DNA from: Warburgia ugandensis
Taxonomy: Eukaryota > Streptophyta > Magnoliopsida > Canellales > Canellaceae
Assembly (NCBI GenBank): GCA_035236585.1
Contig: CP141126.1
Coordinates: 11,855,001-11,919,000, forward strand
DNA: 64,000 nt
Direction of reading: 5' to 3'
The translations under genes and the position numbers were made by a program. Positions 44,174 to 57,300 of the stretch are shown piece after piece. Numbering within the stretch: position 1 is the stretch's first letter; each line of letters begins with the position of its first letter. The notes beneath the pieces were generated by a model that was not told the origin of the DNA, searched no databases, and saw only the letters and a program-made list of their open reading frames with translations.

Positions 44174-45368
44174 GTGTAATAACCAAAATTTTTATAAATT
44201 GATTTGAGAAAATTAATGAAAGTTTGAAATTTTAGAAGACTTGGGCTGGAATATTAGGTTAAAAGCAAATATCTTTTCATAGAGATTAAATCATGAGTGA
44301 AAAACTTAGAAATTAAGAATGTACATAAAATATCAAATCAAATGACACTAATTTTGTTAAATTCTGAGTTAAAATGAAAAATCTCAAATTTCTACATAAA
44401 AGGGTAAAACGGTCATTTGCACCCATAACCAAGATTTAAAATTTGAATATTTGAAATGTACTTAAAAAACTAAAAGGTACTTGAAAATTTGATTCCAGCG
44501 CCATTGAGTACACTAAATTTTGAGTTTGGATAAATAATATATATTTTTCTCTATTTTTATAAATAAAAAGGCAAAAAACCATCTTTTCACATGAAAATAG
44601 GGCCCACAAAGTAGGAAAATGTTTTGAAAGCAACAATAATTGAGAAATGCACTACCATATTGTAGTAGAGGAAAAGGTGAAGGTGGAAAGTCCACCCATA
44701 AATAAAATAATAGAAAGAAAGAAGGAGATTTTTTATATAAAAAATTAATTTAAAATTTAAAAACTTGCCTAAAAATAATTTTAAAATTTTCACAACTTCA
44801 TCATGAAATCCCCTATACTCCTCTTAAAATCAGAGCAAAACTCCTCCCCATCTCCCCCAATTTCTCTCTTTTTTTCCTCTTTCTCTGACCTCTTTCTAGA
44901 ATAGTATCAAGAGCCCTAGGTTCAATTAGCCACTATATTTCAGATCAAATTTCACAAATCTCACCATCCATATTATTTTAAATTCCCTGATCTACAAAAC
45001 CCCCAAAGTAATTTCAAGATCCAACAGTTCAATCAACAAAAAATTACAAATCAAAATTTATTTGGTGTTATAGCACACAACAAGGGTTTATTTATTTTGG
45101 CATCAATTTGTCAATTCTAAGCAAATTAGGTAGGAGGATATCCTCCAATATTTAGTTTATGTTATTTTTTATATTTTTAATTTCACTGGATTTGACTTTC
45201 TGTTAATGTTTTGGAAAATAAAGTTTTGATGAAAAACCCTCCAGATCGGCATCATGGAGGGCTTAGGTAAAAAATCTGAGCCATCCAATAGATTCAAAAG
45301 GGTTCAAAACCCTGAAATATGAAATAATAACCAATTTTGTAGAATATGATAGGCCAATTTGAAGGAGA
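44174..45368. other. Sequence between the direct repeats, possibly an LTR relic
   Basis: Starts TGTAATAACCAAAATTT, like many Ty3-gypsy LTRs, and has a CT-rich leader-like stretch near 44860. No coding motifs or clear far end. Assignment is tentative. Confidence 0.3.
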
Positions 45369-45571
45369 AAAGGAAAATTTACACCAGTATACATGTTATG
45401 ATCAATATAAACCCCTCCAAATATTGCCAAGATATAAAGGTTTTGACTCCAACCACCATGGTACTAGTGTTTTGTTTCTTATATATGATTGAAAGAAAAG
45501 ATAATTCTTAATCTAATAGTCAGCTAATAAGAAAGAGAAAGCATTTACCTGTAGAAATATTTTAAAGAGAT
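45369..45571. repeat. Direct repeat, copy 2 (about 200 bp)
   Basis: Counterpart of 43971-44173 in the same orientation, about 1.4 kb apart. Confidence 0.85.
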
Positions 45572-47329
45572 AAGGAAATAGAAATATGTCACAAGAAAAT
45601 TTATTATAAAACAACAAAGAGATAATCAATAAAATTAAATGAAGTTAGTTTGGAGGCCCACACATAGTAACCGATCCAAAGTCTTTGCTTTAATGACATT
45701 TATTACGGTAAATGTTAAGATTAAGAATAAAAGAAAGCTAAAAGGGATAAAAGATAGAAAAAGAAAAAGTGACGTAGAACACTCTCCCCTAAAAGGCACC
45801 TCATTTTATATTATAGTCATTAGTGACAAAGTTTAGAGTCATGAAAAAGTAAGCGAGGATAAAAATTGTAAACTTAAGAAAAGGTGATGGAAAAAAGAAG
45901 ATAAATTTTAAAAATCATATATGAAAAAAAAATAGCAACATATTTCATGGCATCTTAAGTATAAATTTATGTTATGATAAATTAAATTAAATTCATATCC
46001 AATATAGAAATTATATTATTATATTGAGAATAAGTCTGGAGTTAAAACGATAAAGAAAACATAGAAGATGGAAAGTCCAAAAAAGGAAAAAGTCATAAAA
46101 ATCTAAGTTGTTTTTTTTAATATAGATTTTTAAACAGAAAAAATGAAAATATCCCATCACTAAGCAAGTTGATAGAGGCTTGGGATTGTAGTTTGGACTT
46201 TGGAGGTCTAGTGTTCAAATTGTAATTCAAACAACAATTTGTGCTTTCAAATAAATAAAAGGACAAAATAAAAAAACAAATCCAAAAATAGAAGTTTTGT
46301 TAAAAAATAATGCTTTTTAAAGTTTGATATGACTAGTGAAATACACACACCTTTCTAAATAAAAAAAAAGAGAGTTCTTATAACAACAATTGTATTAGAT
46401 AGAGTATAGTTTACACAAATTTTATAGTATAATTGGCAAATATTATGACTCTCCTAAGTTGGTTCATGTTCAAGTCGGGGATTTTTCTTTACATATAGTT
46501 AGAGAATCCTCATATTTTAAACATGTCTTATTTTAAGACGCTAAATTTTTATGATTTTAGGTTAGATATTCAGAATAATAACCCATTCGCATTATTTGTT
46601 ATCCTTTTAGATTATTCATGCACCATTAAAATAAAAGTGAAATAAAACCCAAGGTTGGGATCATCAGATTGATATGATTTTTAATAGGCAAGATACAAAG
46701 ATGAGCCCCAACAAGATGATCATCTTAGATAATAATAAAAAAAGGAACAAAATGCATCCTATAAAAAAAAAAGACTCTATCTTATCTTCTGAAAAATACT
46801 TGGACTCTGATATAGATTATGTTGGATATATATAGTATTAACTAAATATATAAAACTTAAAACTTTATTTTTCATATTTGAATTTTTGAAAGCAAAGGGT
46901 GTGTGTCTTACAATTTAAATGAAGGGACATATTATGCAATAAAAATTAACTACCAAGTTGAAGGGTCACCTTACGAAGAGTTATTTTGTGAGAAAATAAC
47001 AAAATGCTAATTCTATAAAAGGACTTATCCTCTTATTTCTAATATAAGTTTTTTTTGTTTTTTTGAAATATTTTGACTTCTCTTTTATTGTTATTCTGCC
47101 ACATTGAAGCTTGCCTAGTTAGAGTTTGATGTGGGTCTTTGGAAGCATCGAAGTTGTTTCCATTAGCCCAGAGAATCAATCTATCTATATAAATTGCGGG
47201 AGCAAATAATATTTCAAAGAAAGTATATTTATATACACTCAAACATTATTTATTTCTCTAGGAAGACACACAATTACTCGTTTTCTACTCCATTTACACT
47301 CTTGTTTCCTAACAATTTTCCAACAGTTT
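45572..47329. other. AT-rich intergenic, no gene seen
   Basis: Only short AT-rich open frames with no family resemblance. Confidence 0.5.
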
Positions 47330-48240
47330 TAAAGTGTTATTACCTCTTGAATTAGACTGCAACTAGTATGGTTACTATTGGAAAAAGCTATTATCGCAAA
47401 AATGGCTGAATACAGCCAACTATCATTACGAATTTCATCTTTCGACCAAAAACTCGGCCAGCAACTTCCGTGCACAGACATAGATTCATTCTTCATACCT
47501 AGTCCAGTCTTACAACCCTTTGCTGGTTGGTAAGACAGAATTGGACAAATAAAAGAGAGTGCTCGGCCGGAACAACAGCCAACCCTCCTAACACGAGAAA
47601 GTAAAAGCTGCTGGGTTACGGACCCAGTAGTCAAATACTTATTCAAAACAAAGAAACCTTGATTCCTTCCATTGGAGGGCAATTATTATTAGGCCCAAAT
47701 TTATCATCACAAAAATAGCTAAGCTCTTTGCCTCTTTTTCCTCTCATTTTCGCATAGGAAGGCACTGAGAAAGATTTTCACTCCCATAGCTTGTTAGGCT
47801 AGACTGCCTGTCTGATCTGAACTGTGTCACCGAGGAAAAGATCCGCTTTTTAAGTCAAGCGCAGCCCTCCTGAATCCCTCCTTTGTTGTGATTGGAAGTT
47901 TAGAAGAGGGTGAAAGCACTGAAGTACTGGCTGGGTGCTGGAAATCCAGTACATCATCTGGTAAAAGAACACTGTCAATGTGCCGATTTGAAGATCACAT
48001 TACGTACTGTCGAAGCCATCCTTCTTGTTCCCTCTCTCCCTGCTTTCGAGAACCCTGTGAGACGGCTAGTAACCAAGAGTATTCGCCATTAATAAAAAAG
48101 GCATGGTTATGCAAGATGCATGAATTGCAATGCTAGTCATAAGAGATCATTTCTAGCTAGCAAGGAGAAGGAAGCAAACAGAAAGAGCTTCATTTTCGTT
48201 TAAGGGAAGGAACGAGCATTAAACAAGAAGACATAATTCA
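47330..48240. other. Candidate organelle-derived (mitochondrial) DNA insert
   Basis: A roughly 900-bp island of higher GC content between AT-rich flanks, with the texture of plant mitochondrial intergenic DNA (for example GGGTTACGGACCCAGTAG and GTGTCACCGAGGAAAAGATC). The open frames at 47329-47682 (minus) and 47888-48136 (plus) match no family I know. The organellar origin is an impression from composition only. Confidence 0.28.
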
Positions 48241-48960
48241 ACATAAATAAGATAAAGAGAGGAAGTATGTTGGAGGAAGGTTTATTTTCTTTAAAGAAGA
48301 TACATATAAGCAAAAATCCTTGGGATGCATTGACCAAGATGGTCACAATATAGATGTTGAAGGTACGCTCAACTTTTATAGTTCTTCAAAAACTGAAGAC
48401 AAAATAAACTCGCATTAAGTTTCATTCCAAATGCATCCTTTTCTGCATCTTCTGGTGGCTATTTTTTGGCCACAGAGAAAGCAAAACTGATGTGAACCCA
48501 TGAATGTACCTTAATTCAGGGGAACTACATAAATCTATGTGTTTGTTGCTTTGCATATTTTTACATATTCACAAGAATTCAAGCCCAAGTTCAATTTGGT
48601 AAAAGTAAGTCATTGATAAGCGGTTGGGATTAATATTATAATGAGAAATAATGCTGACCGTTACTTAAAAAAAGAAGTTAATTTTGAAGTGTAACGAAGT
48701 CCCGATGTATTAGACAAGTATATATAAAAATAACATAAAGACTTGGCCTATATACGAGAGTAAGGATTCTCTTGGGTTCGCTCGTCATTCAAGGATTAGC
48801 AAGTGGTCATTTACGATATTAAGTGAAATAATTTGAACATCTTACATGGAAGTTGCCATTATCTGCATGGCGCTCCCAGTTTTATCACACATGGTTAATT
48901 GGTTTAAATGCTATAGGCCACTAGAAAATTCTATAAAACTTTGAGGTGCTTATACTAAGT

Positions 48961-49145
48961 AAAAGGGGCAGCCTCGATGCACGAAGCTCCCACCTATACG
49001 GGGTCTGGGAACGGGGTGGACCACAAGGGTCTATAGTCGGCAGTCTTACCTTGCATTTTTTGCAAGAGGCTGTTTTCATGCCTTGAACCAGTGATCTCAA
49101 GGTCACATGAGGACAACTTTTACCATGACGCCAAGGCTTCCCTTT
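48961..49145 (-). mobile_element. Au SINE, 15-bp TSD
   Basis: Full length in reverse orientation. Exact direct repeats GTGCTTATACTAAGT flank it (48946-48960, 49146-49160). Confidence 0.92.
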
Positions 49146-49334
49146 GTGCTTATACTAAGTGGATGTTTAAAATTTAAAAATACCTTCATTTATGAACAAT
49201 AATTTTATTTTAATATTTAATGAAACATATTTAACTAGGGGATAATGTTTTATGGATTATATTGTTAAGTATGTTTAATTAACCAGGAGAGTGTTGGGTA
49301 TTTTCATGTTAGTTAAATGTATTGACATTCACCT

Positions 49335-49380
49335 GGACCCCGCATAGACGGGAGCTTCGTGCACCGGGGCTGCCCTTTAT
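49335..49380 (+). mobile_element. Au SINE 3' fragment
   Basis: Only the last 45 bp, CTGGACCCCGCATAGACGGG through GGGGCTGCCCTTTAT. Confidence 0.8.
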
Positions 49381-49601
49381 CCATTTGAGGCTAGCAATAG
49401 TTTCAAAAAACCATGGTATGTTTGATTAGCCATAGTATGCAAGTTTTGGAAAAGGACTCACTTTCTCGCTAAGACGAATGGCTCAGATTATGAAAAAGGG
49501 TTGGACCCTCTTATACTTTACCACAAAAGAGCATGTCACAATAGTCTAAAAAGGGTTGGAAACATAAATTTTTAGGGCTTTTTTGTAGTCAGTTCTTTAG
49601 A

Positions 49602-49788
49602 AGGGGAGCCTTGGCATAACGGTAAAAGTTGACATCATATGACCTTGAGGTTACGGATTCAAGGTGTGAAAACAACCTCTTGTAAAAATACAAAGTAAGG
49701 CTGCATACTATAGGTCCTTATGGTCTGCCCCTTCCTTAGACCCCACATAGGCAGGAGCTTTGTGTACCTGAGCTGCCCCTTTTTTGTG
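49602..49788 (+). mobile_element. Au SINE, full length
   Basis: From AAGGGGAGCCTTGGCATAAC to GAGCTGCCCCTTTTTT. Flanks share an imperfect TTTTTTGTAGTCAG / TTTTTTGTGGCAAG, a possible TSD. Confidence 0.88.
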
Positions 49789-50183
49789 GCAAGTTTGCTG
49801 AGATGAATGGCTCAGACGGCAATGGTCTTAGAAAGGAGTGGGGATATCATTTTCGTTTGGAGCATGGCTTATTCGCAGCATGATCGCTAAGATGAATGAC
49901 CATAATATGAAAATAGTGGGGCCCATACCGCTAAGATGAATGGCCAGATTATAAGACAAGTGAACCTCTCTTTTACTTTACCACAAAACAGAGTCTCCCC
50001 ATCGGGTTTGCCACAGGAAGGTGGGAATATCATTTTCTTTTGAAGCATGGCTCGTTTATATCAAAGATTAGTAAGATGAACGGCTCAAATTATAAATGGG
50101 GTAGGCCCCTCCTTTACTTTACCACAAAACAGTGCGGGCCAATGATCACAAAGGAAATGGGAATATCACTTCACTTCGCTAGA

Positions 50184-50367
50184 AGGAGAGCCTTGGCGAA
50201 ACGGTAAAAGTTGTCGTCATGTGACCTTGAGGTCACAGGTTCAAGGCGTGAAAACAGCCTCTTACAAATGCAAGGTAAGACTGTGTACTTTAAGCCCTTG
50301 TAATCTGCCTCTTCTCCAAACCCTGCATAGGCAGGAGCTTCGTGCACCAAAACTGCCCTTGTTACTG
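50184..50367 (+). mobile_element. Au SINE, 12-16 bp TSD
   Basis: Full length. CACTTCGCTAGA occurs exactly on both sides (50172-50183, 50368-50379) and similarity extends a few bases further left. Confidence 0.88.
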
Positions 50368-50569
50368 CACTTCGCTAGACATTTAATTACATGGAGTAAT
50401 AGAAAATGACAGAGTACGCATTTGAAAGGAACACGCAATTAGGAGTTACCCGTAACTTTTTATGTAAATAAAGTTTCAAACGATACCTATTTGCGTGTTC
50501 CCACTACTTAGGATGCGTGTCCCTATCAATTTCCTTTAATTAACTAAATTATATAGACGCGGTTTAGAC

Positions 50570-50690
50570 ACAAGGATTTTGATTTATAATGCGAAGTTCT
50601 ACCTTGTATTTTTACAATAAGCTAAAAACCGTGACCTGAAACTACTTCACCGCCGTTACATTAAGGCTACCCTTCTCGTGAAGCCTACCT
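50570..50690 (-). mobile_element. Diverged Au SINE relic
   Basis: Reverse-strand similarity to the tRNA-like half (complement of GGTAGCCTTAATGTAACGGC and the following boxes), heavily mutated. Confidence 0.5.
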
Positions 50691-50985
50691 TTGAATAGCC
50701 AAAAACAATCATCTTATTACTCCAACTTTAATTTTCTTATAGATTAAAAAGCATAATGTGAGAATTGTTCAAGCTTTTAATAAGCTGTTGGCTATTTATA
50801 AAGCTTCTAAAGCATCTTTTTTATTTCTTTTTCTGAAGGTGTTATGGAACACGGTTTTTTATATGCTTTTTGCATGTTAATAAATAACATATTTTTAATT
50901 TATATATAGGCAGCATAGTACATGAAACTCATTCCTATATTTTTAATATATATATACACACACATACATGACATTTAAATTTAGG

Positions 50986-51150
50986 AGGGGAGTCTTGATG
51001 TAATGGTAAAAACTGTTGTTATGTGACCTTGAAGTCACGGGTTTAAAGCATAAAAACAATTTCTTATAAAAATACAAAGTAAAACTGGCTACTATAAATC
51101 CTTGTGGTCCCCTTCTTCAAACTCGGCAAGAGCTTTTAGGCAACCTTTTT
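50986..51150 (+). mobile_element. Au SINE, diverged
   Basis: From AGGGGAGTCTTGATGTAATG to GGCAACCTTTTTT. Older than its neighbours, judging by point changes, and about 200 bp upstream of the F-box gene start. Confidence 0.8.
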
Positions 51151-51347
51151 TATATGACATAATAATAAGGATGGCAAATTTAACATTCCCTTAAAATGTT
51201 TTATTGGATTTCTTTATGCTGTTGGTGAAAGAATGACGTAAAGATGAGCACATGTACATTCCCTCGTATCTTAAACTATATAAACTCTGCCGCTCAGAAT
51301 TTCTTGCCCCCCACCTCTCTCTCTCTCTCTCAATTCTCAGAGAGGAA

Positions 51348-54300
51348 ATGAGTCAGGAAGAGGTTGAGGTGGAAATAGATCGCCTTCCAGTAGACCTTCT
51401 GGCCCATATCTTCTTCCTTCTCTCTTCTCTCAGGGACTTGGCACAGTTAGTATATTTTATGTGTTTTTCAATTCTTTGCAACTTGTTTTCTTTTCCTTTG
51501 ACTGAAAAAACTAATGGTTTGCTTTATGGATTTTCAGAGCAGGAAGCGTTTGTAGGAAATGGAGACAAGGGATGGAGAGGTCTCTAGCTAGAAAAAAGAG
51601 TCTGAGTTTTGCTGGGTGGAAGATGGACGATGATTCTACTGCTAGGCTTGTGAGCATGGCTTATGGCCTTAAGGAGCTTGACATGTAATTCAGTTCTTTC
51701 CATAACTCAACTCCTTTTCTTTCTATGTGTTTGAATTTTTCTTTTCTTTCACAAGGTTTGTTTTCTTGCCTTGTCAGATGAATAGTGTGGCTAGTTGGTT
51801 TTCCCTTGGGTACTTTTGGTTTCAATATTTACCGTTTAATAGGAAATTCGACCTTCATCAGAAACTTTGAGTATCATTTATAGTTGGGAAGAACAAATTC
51901 TCTGAAATCAGAAATGGAAAAAGAGAACCATTTACTCACATAATCTAAATTTTTTTTTTTCCCTTTCGAAATTTGCTTTTATTTTTCTGGGTTTGTTGTC
52001 TTCTTTCTGATATGATGTGTGACGAGTTCATGAGTAGTTGAATTTGCAGTCTCCTTATATGCATCTTTGCCATCAACAGTTGTAGATAGTGAGGTACATA
52101 ATCACTGAAAGGAATGGAGTGAACTAAGAAAATTTTCCTTTTGTGTTCATTGTTTTGTGATGCCTCGTAAATAGTTTAGTTAGAAGGTTGTGTTTCAGGC
52201 ATTTTTCGCTCTTAATATTTGCTTATGACATAGTCATGTAGGAAGAGAAATTTGCCCTTTATCAAGAACCTTTCCGTATCATGAAGAGGGGAAGAAGAAA
52301 CTAGGGAAATGAGATTAGGGAACAAAAGGTTAGTTTGGCTGTGCAATCCAATTACACATCTGGTGCTAGATGGAAGGTGGGATGATGATTGAACTGTAGA
52401 TTTGTGAGCCTGACTTAATAGTCTGAAGGGGCTTGACATGTAATTAACTTGTTTTAACAGCCCATTTTTACTTTTCCTTCTATCTGTTTTAATTTACTCT
52501 TTCTCTTTCTGGTATATTGTTTTTCTTTGTCAAATGGATAGTTGGTTAGCTAGTTGACTTTTAGGCACTCTCTTTCAGTATTTGCTTGTAGTATAGGCAT
52601 CAACTGAAGGGAATTGTAAGTTGAGAAGAAAATGAGTAAGATGGACACAAAGAATAAGGAGTCAATTTGGTTATGTGAACCAATTGAAGTATGGGTGTAT
52701 ATTGGTTATAACTATGTATGAGGTATGGGTTTCAGAAGTTCATGAAACATGAAACAGAAGTGGGTTTCCAGTTTTTCCTATATGGTCATGGTCATGAAGA
52801 AGAACAAAATTTTTGTGCCGCAAATGAGGAAGTGAGAAATTGGTGGTTTAGACTGGCTTTCTAGAACTTTTTCAATATACGAGTCAAGGGCACATGTGTT
52901 GCCTGCTTTCTGCCTTCTATAATAGTTATGATAAATGGTCAAGGAGCACTTCATCAATTACTAAGAAATTATCAGGAAATCTTACATGACATTCTGTTGT
53001 TTGATCTATTAAATAGACAATCAACTGTTAGTTCATCCAGGATGGGCCCTTTTGAAAGATTAGCATAAAATTGTAACAGGTTGACTCATCAAGCAGTGTT
53101 CTCTTAGGAGAGCTATGTGCAAACACTGATCTTGACATCTTTGTTTTGCCACTAGAAAGGCCGTTGCAATCCAAATTGGTGTTATATAATTCAAATGTTT
53201 TTACCCAGTGAGGTAGGTTTATCTTGTCTTTCTTTTTCCTACAATGGAGTTCTGGCATTTCTGTTGCTGCCTCGGCACTTGGTTGTTAAATCTACTCGTC
53301 AAACTCTGTAATGCTGCTTTGCTACTTACTAGAAATATTCCTGAATACCCAGAACTAACTCATACGAGGTAAATTCCCTTGTCTATATCCAGACATGGGT
53401 TCCACTAATCATATGATAATTACTCTATATTCTCTGTTGTTGAACACAGTCTTACAATCATTCACTGGTGTAATTACCAACTGCTACTTTACCTGGATTT
53501 CTAGACCAAAGGTCTGATATATTCTGAAATTTGGCTATTCTAGTTTCAACTTTAGTTGGACATGCTGATGTACCATAGCAATACTAGATGGATGTTTGGG
53601 CCTGCTGAAAATTCTCAGAGAAAAACCAGTTAATCATGGATGCGTCTACCTTTACAGAAACATTTTTCACATGGATTTTATGTGCAGGGATGAGTATATT
53701 ACTATCTGAAAATGTCTTGAAATGGATATTCTTTTAAACAATTGACATTCTGTAGTGTCATTGATATTTTCATTTAATGTTCAACATGCAATGTATATTA
53801 TACAAACATTTTTGAAGTGAGTAGCTGAGCCCTAATCAGGATAAGGCTTTGATGATGATGATGATTTTTGAAGTGGATGGTTTCTGTGGGTGTGAGTGTA
53901 TTGCCATCTGAAAAAAAGTCTTGAAATGGATATTCTTTTTAAACCATTGACATTCTGATGTGGCATTGATATTTTTATTTAAGGTTCTACATGAGAGCCA
54001 ATCCATATTGTCAGAAGTATAATGGTTTCATGGGGGCTTCCGTCTTTCTCTTTGCTAGAAAGCTTGTGTTCTAGAATTGTGGTAGCAGATGTACATATGC
54101 TTCCATCATATGTATAGGGAGCAGAGTCTCTGATTCAATGCTTTCAAATACTCATTTCAAGTTCCTATGTAACTTCAATTGCTAGATGTTTTGGTTCTCT
54201 CATGTCTTTAGTTTTTTGCAGTTCAAGAAGTTGTTGGGGATGCCAAATAACTGATGATGGACTCTACAAAATATCTTTGGCAAGATGTGTTGGCAATTTG

Positions 54301-57300
54301 ACATCAATTTCCCTGTGGGGTATGGCAGGGATCACAGACAAAGGCGTAGTCCAGCTGGTATGTGACCTTATGAATTGTTGGGACTTGTGTTTTGGCACCC
54401 ATAGTTCAGCAGACATTGTTTCGACCTTGCAGTTAAAGATTGGATGGAAATTTTATATTCTAACATATCCATCTTTGAGCCAATTAACCTTTAGACAGTT
54501 GGCTGGGGCATTCCTAGCGATGATGAACATTGATTGTCTATATGACTGGCAAAAAGAGCAGATCCTTTTGGGACTGGGAATTCTCTGAATAATCTTAACT
54601 GACATCTAGAAAAAGCATCTGGCTACCACTTCATTCCAAATAAACATCTGGGAGATAGAAGGTTGCTCTGGTCGAAGTCTTCGAGCTCTCAAAAGGAGCT
54701 AATAGGATCCCATTAAGAATTACAGCCATTTGTAGCCTGTTTCACTGCCCTGTCTATCAATCTGAACACAGAGCCTACTGTTACATGACTTGCTACAAAC
54801 ATTCCCTTCCACGTGTTATATGCCTGCTCCGGTGTCTAGCTTTAGAAAGAGATTTTGGATCCCATGGTTCTTCTATTCAATATCCCTCAAACATCATGAT
54901 CTCGAAGCTTTTCATCCTTCTCCAAGAATATACTTCTTGGAGGTGAGGTGTAATCATTAGTATCGTCTACTAGTCACAAAGAATGACCAATCCCTGTTTA
55001 GTAGGATGAAGATAATCATGAGCAGGTGACAGTGGTCCATAAATTGTAGGAGAACAGGACTACTACGTGGCCTGTTTTTATGTTGGGATTTTCTGACAGA
55101 TACCGGACGAGCTTTGTTATGTGCTGGGATCAGGATAAATTTTTGACCTGTTTAATTTGGAAATTCTAGGATACCAATTTTTTATACCCCTCGTTTTACA
55201 TAACAAGTTTTCAGTATTACTAAGTGCTTATTTAGACAACTCAAAATTTATAAAACGGCAACATAATGTAGGATACCAATTTATTATACCCCTCATTTTG
55301 CATAATAAGCCTTCAGAATTACTAAGTGCCCATTTAGACAACTTCCCAAAATTTACAAAACAGCAACTTCGTGTAACCAAATTAATACTTTATTTGGAGT
55401 TTTGAAATATATTAGAAAAACCACCCTGCAGGAAAGTTGATAATAATATGACCCAATTTTCACAAACACCTTTCTGGGAGGTAAGCAAAATATGTCAAGA
55501 ATGCATTGGTGTTTATTCATATGCATATTGGCTAATTGTCTTCATTATTTTTGTGTCATGACTAAGACCTTATGTGGTCAATAAAAGCTATTTAATAAAA
55601 AAAAAAGGCTCAGGAAGTTTGAATTTGTCTAATGGCTACTTGTCTTGGTGATTTTTGTTTCATTTTCTTTTATCATTAATCTCTCTTAACATTATTTTTC
55701 TTGTCTCAACAGGTTTCAAGAGCTATGTCCCTTCAGCACCTGAACATAGGTGGTACATTTATTACGGATGAATCTTTATTTGCAATTGCTACTAGTTGTC
55801 CCCAACTGAAGGTAAGATAAAAATGCTCTATGGAAATTTTCTTCCGTTATAATGCTAGAAATTATTTTTTCTGTCCAGAAGTTTAGTGTAACACTAGAAT
55901 TATTGTTCTTCTAATACCAGTTAGTATAATTGTATCTTCTAGGTTATTTGATGTATGTATTTTGTCAATAGAATGGTAATTCCACCTTGGAGTAACAAAC
56001 CACACCCTTTTAGTTGTTAGACATGCCAAAAGGGCATTAAATTCAATTTAACAACCATTTCTTTAGCTGAAGGTTATATTATCATGGAGTTTGTGCTTGA
56101 CAAGAGTGATGTATGCTAGTCGGGCCCATCTAGTCTTGCAAAGCTTTCAATACAACAAGGATGTACCACCATTGGGATAAACCAAATACTGACAATTAGC
56201 TATTATTGCTCCTTACTTCCATGGGAAGCGGCTAATACCCATCTTCAGTCCTCTCACGTATCACTAGGAAAGGGAGAGAAGATGTCTCTGTAGACTAATC
56301 ATCCTAACTGGATGAAGAGGAATCTACATCTGGGAGCAATAAAATAATGGTAAATACTAGTCTGGGGATGTCAGTCATGGAGAGAGCGTTAATATGTTTT
56401 ATAACTTCATGAAAGACCAGATTGCTGCTTCCTAAGAAGCTTATGAAATGCTGTTATTAGAAAATGCAATACTCCGGGTTGGTACTTATTTTAAATAATT
56501 GGTTTGGTCATTAATATTGCTAAGAATTAGATACTGAAAGGCACTATAAAGTGTTTCTGACTTAAAGCATGTATCAAAAATCTGTTCATTACACGCTATA
56601 ATTAGGAAATATTAGAACATGGGTGGAAGTATTCATATAGTCATGGTGGATACATTACCACCTTTGATAGAAAAGAAATGCTCTGTCCATTAACATTTAT
56701 GATGTGATTTTCTAGTGAAAAAGCACCTCCATGGTTAAGATGAACATGTACTTCTTCAGATTTAGAAAGTCAATTTACTTTCCCAAGGTTTTGATGTAAA
56801 AAATGATAAATGGGATATGTAATAGGAATCAGAGTCAGAATCACCATTTGCCACATATCCTCCTTGAGTAAATATCTGAAATTGCTGCAACATGGTGTGA
56901 CTTCCAGACAATATGACCATTTTTATCAGTCTGTTGCTGATTTTCTGGGAGAATCATACTGTAGGCTGCTTGAATAAGAAATGTTGCACGAGACACTGCC
57001 AAAAAGTATGTTGATATCTCTCATTTGAGTGAGCTTATTAGGCAATTTATCTCAAATAATGTACCAGTGAATTGTTCTCTGCTGTAAGCTCTCTTCAATC
57101 AGTGCCTTTCCAAACAGGCTCATGCATTTTCATTCACATTTCCAATCAACTTACAAGTGATCAAGAGGTTAGATATGCCTTCCCTCTTAGGTTTCAGATA
57201 ATCTACTTCTTGCAGTGGATCCAAAGTGTAAATTTTCCATTATTGGAAAGTACACCGTTTTTTCCTCGTCATTGATGATTTTTCTACAAAAATTCCGTGG

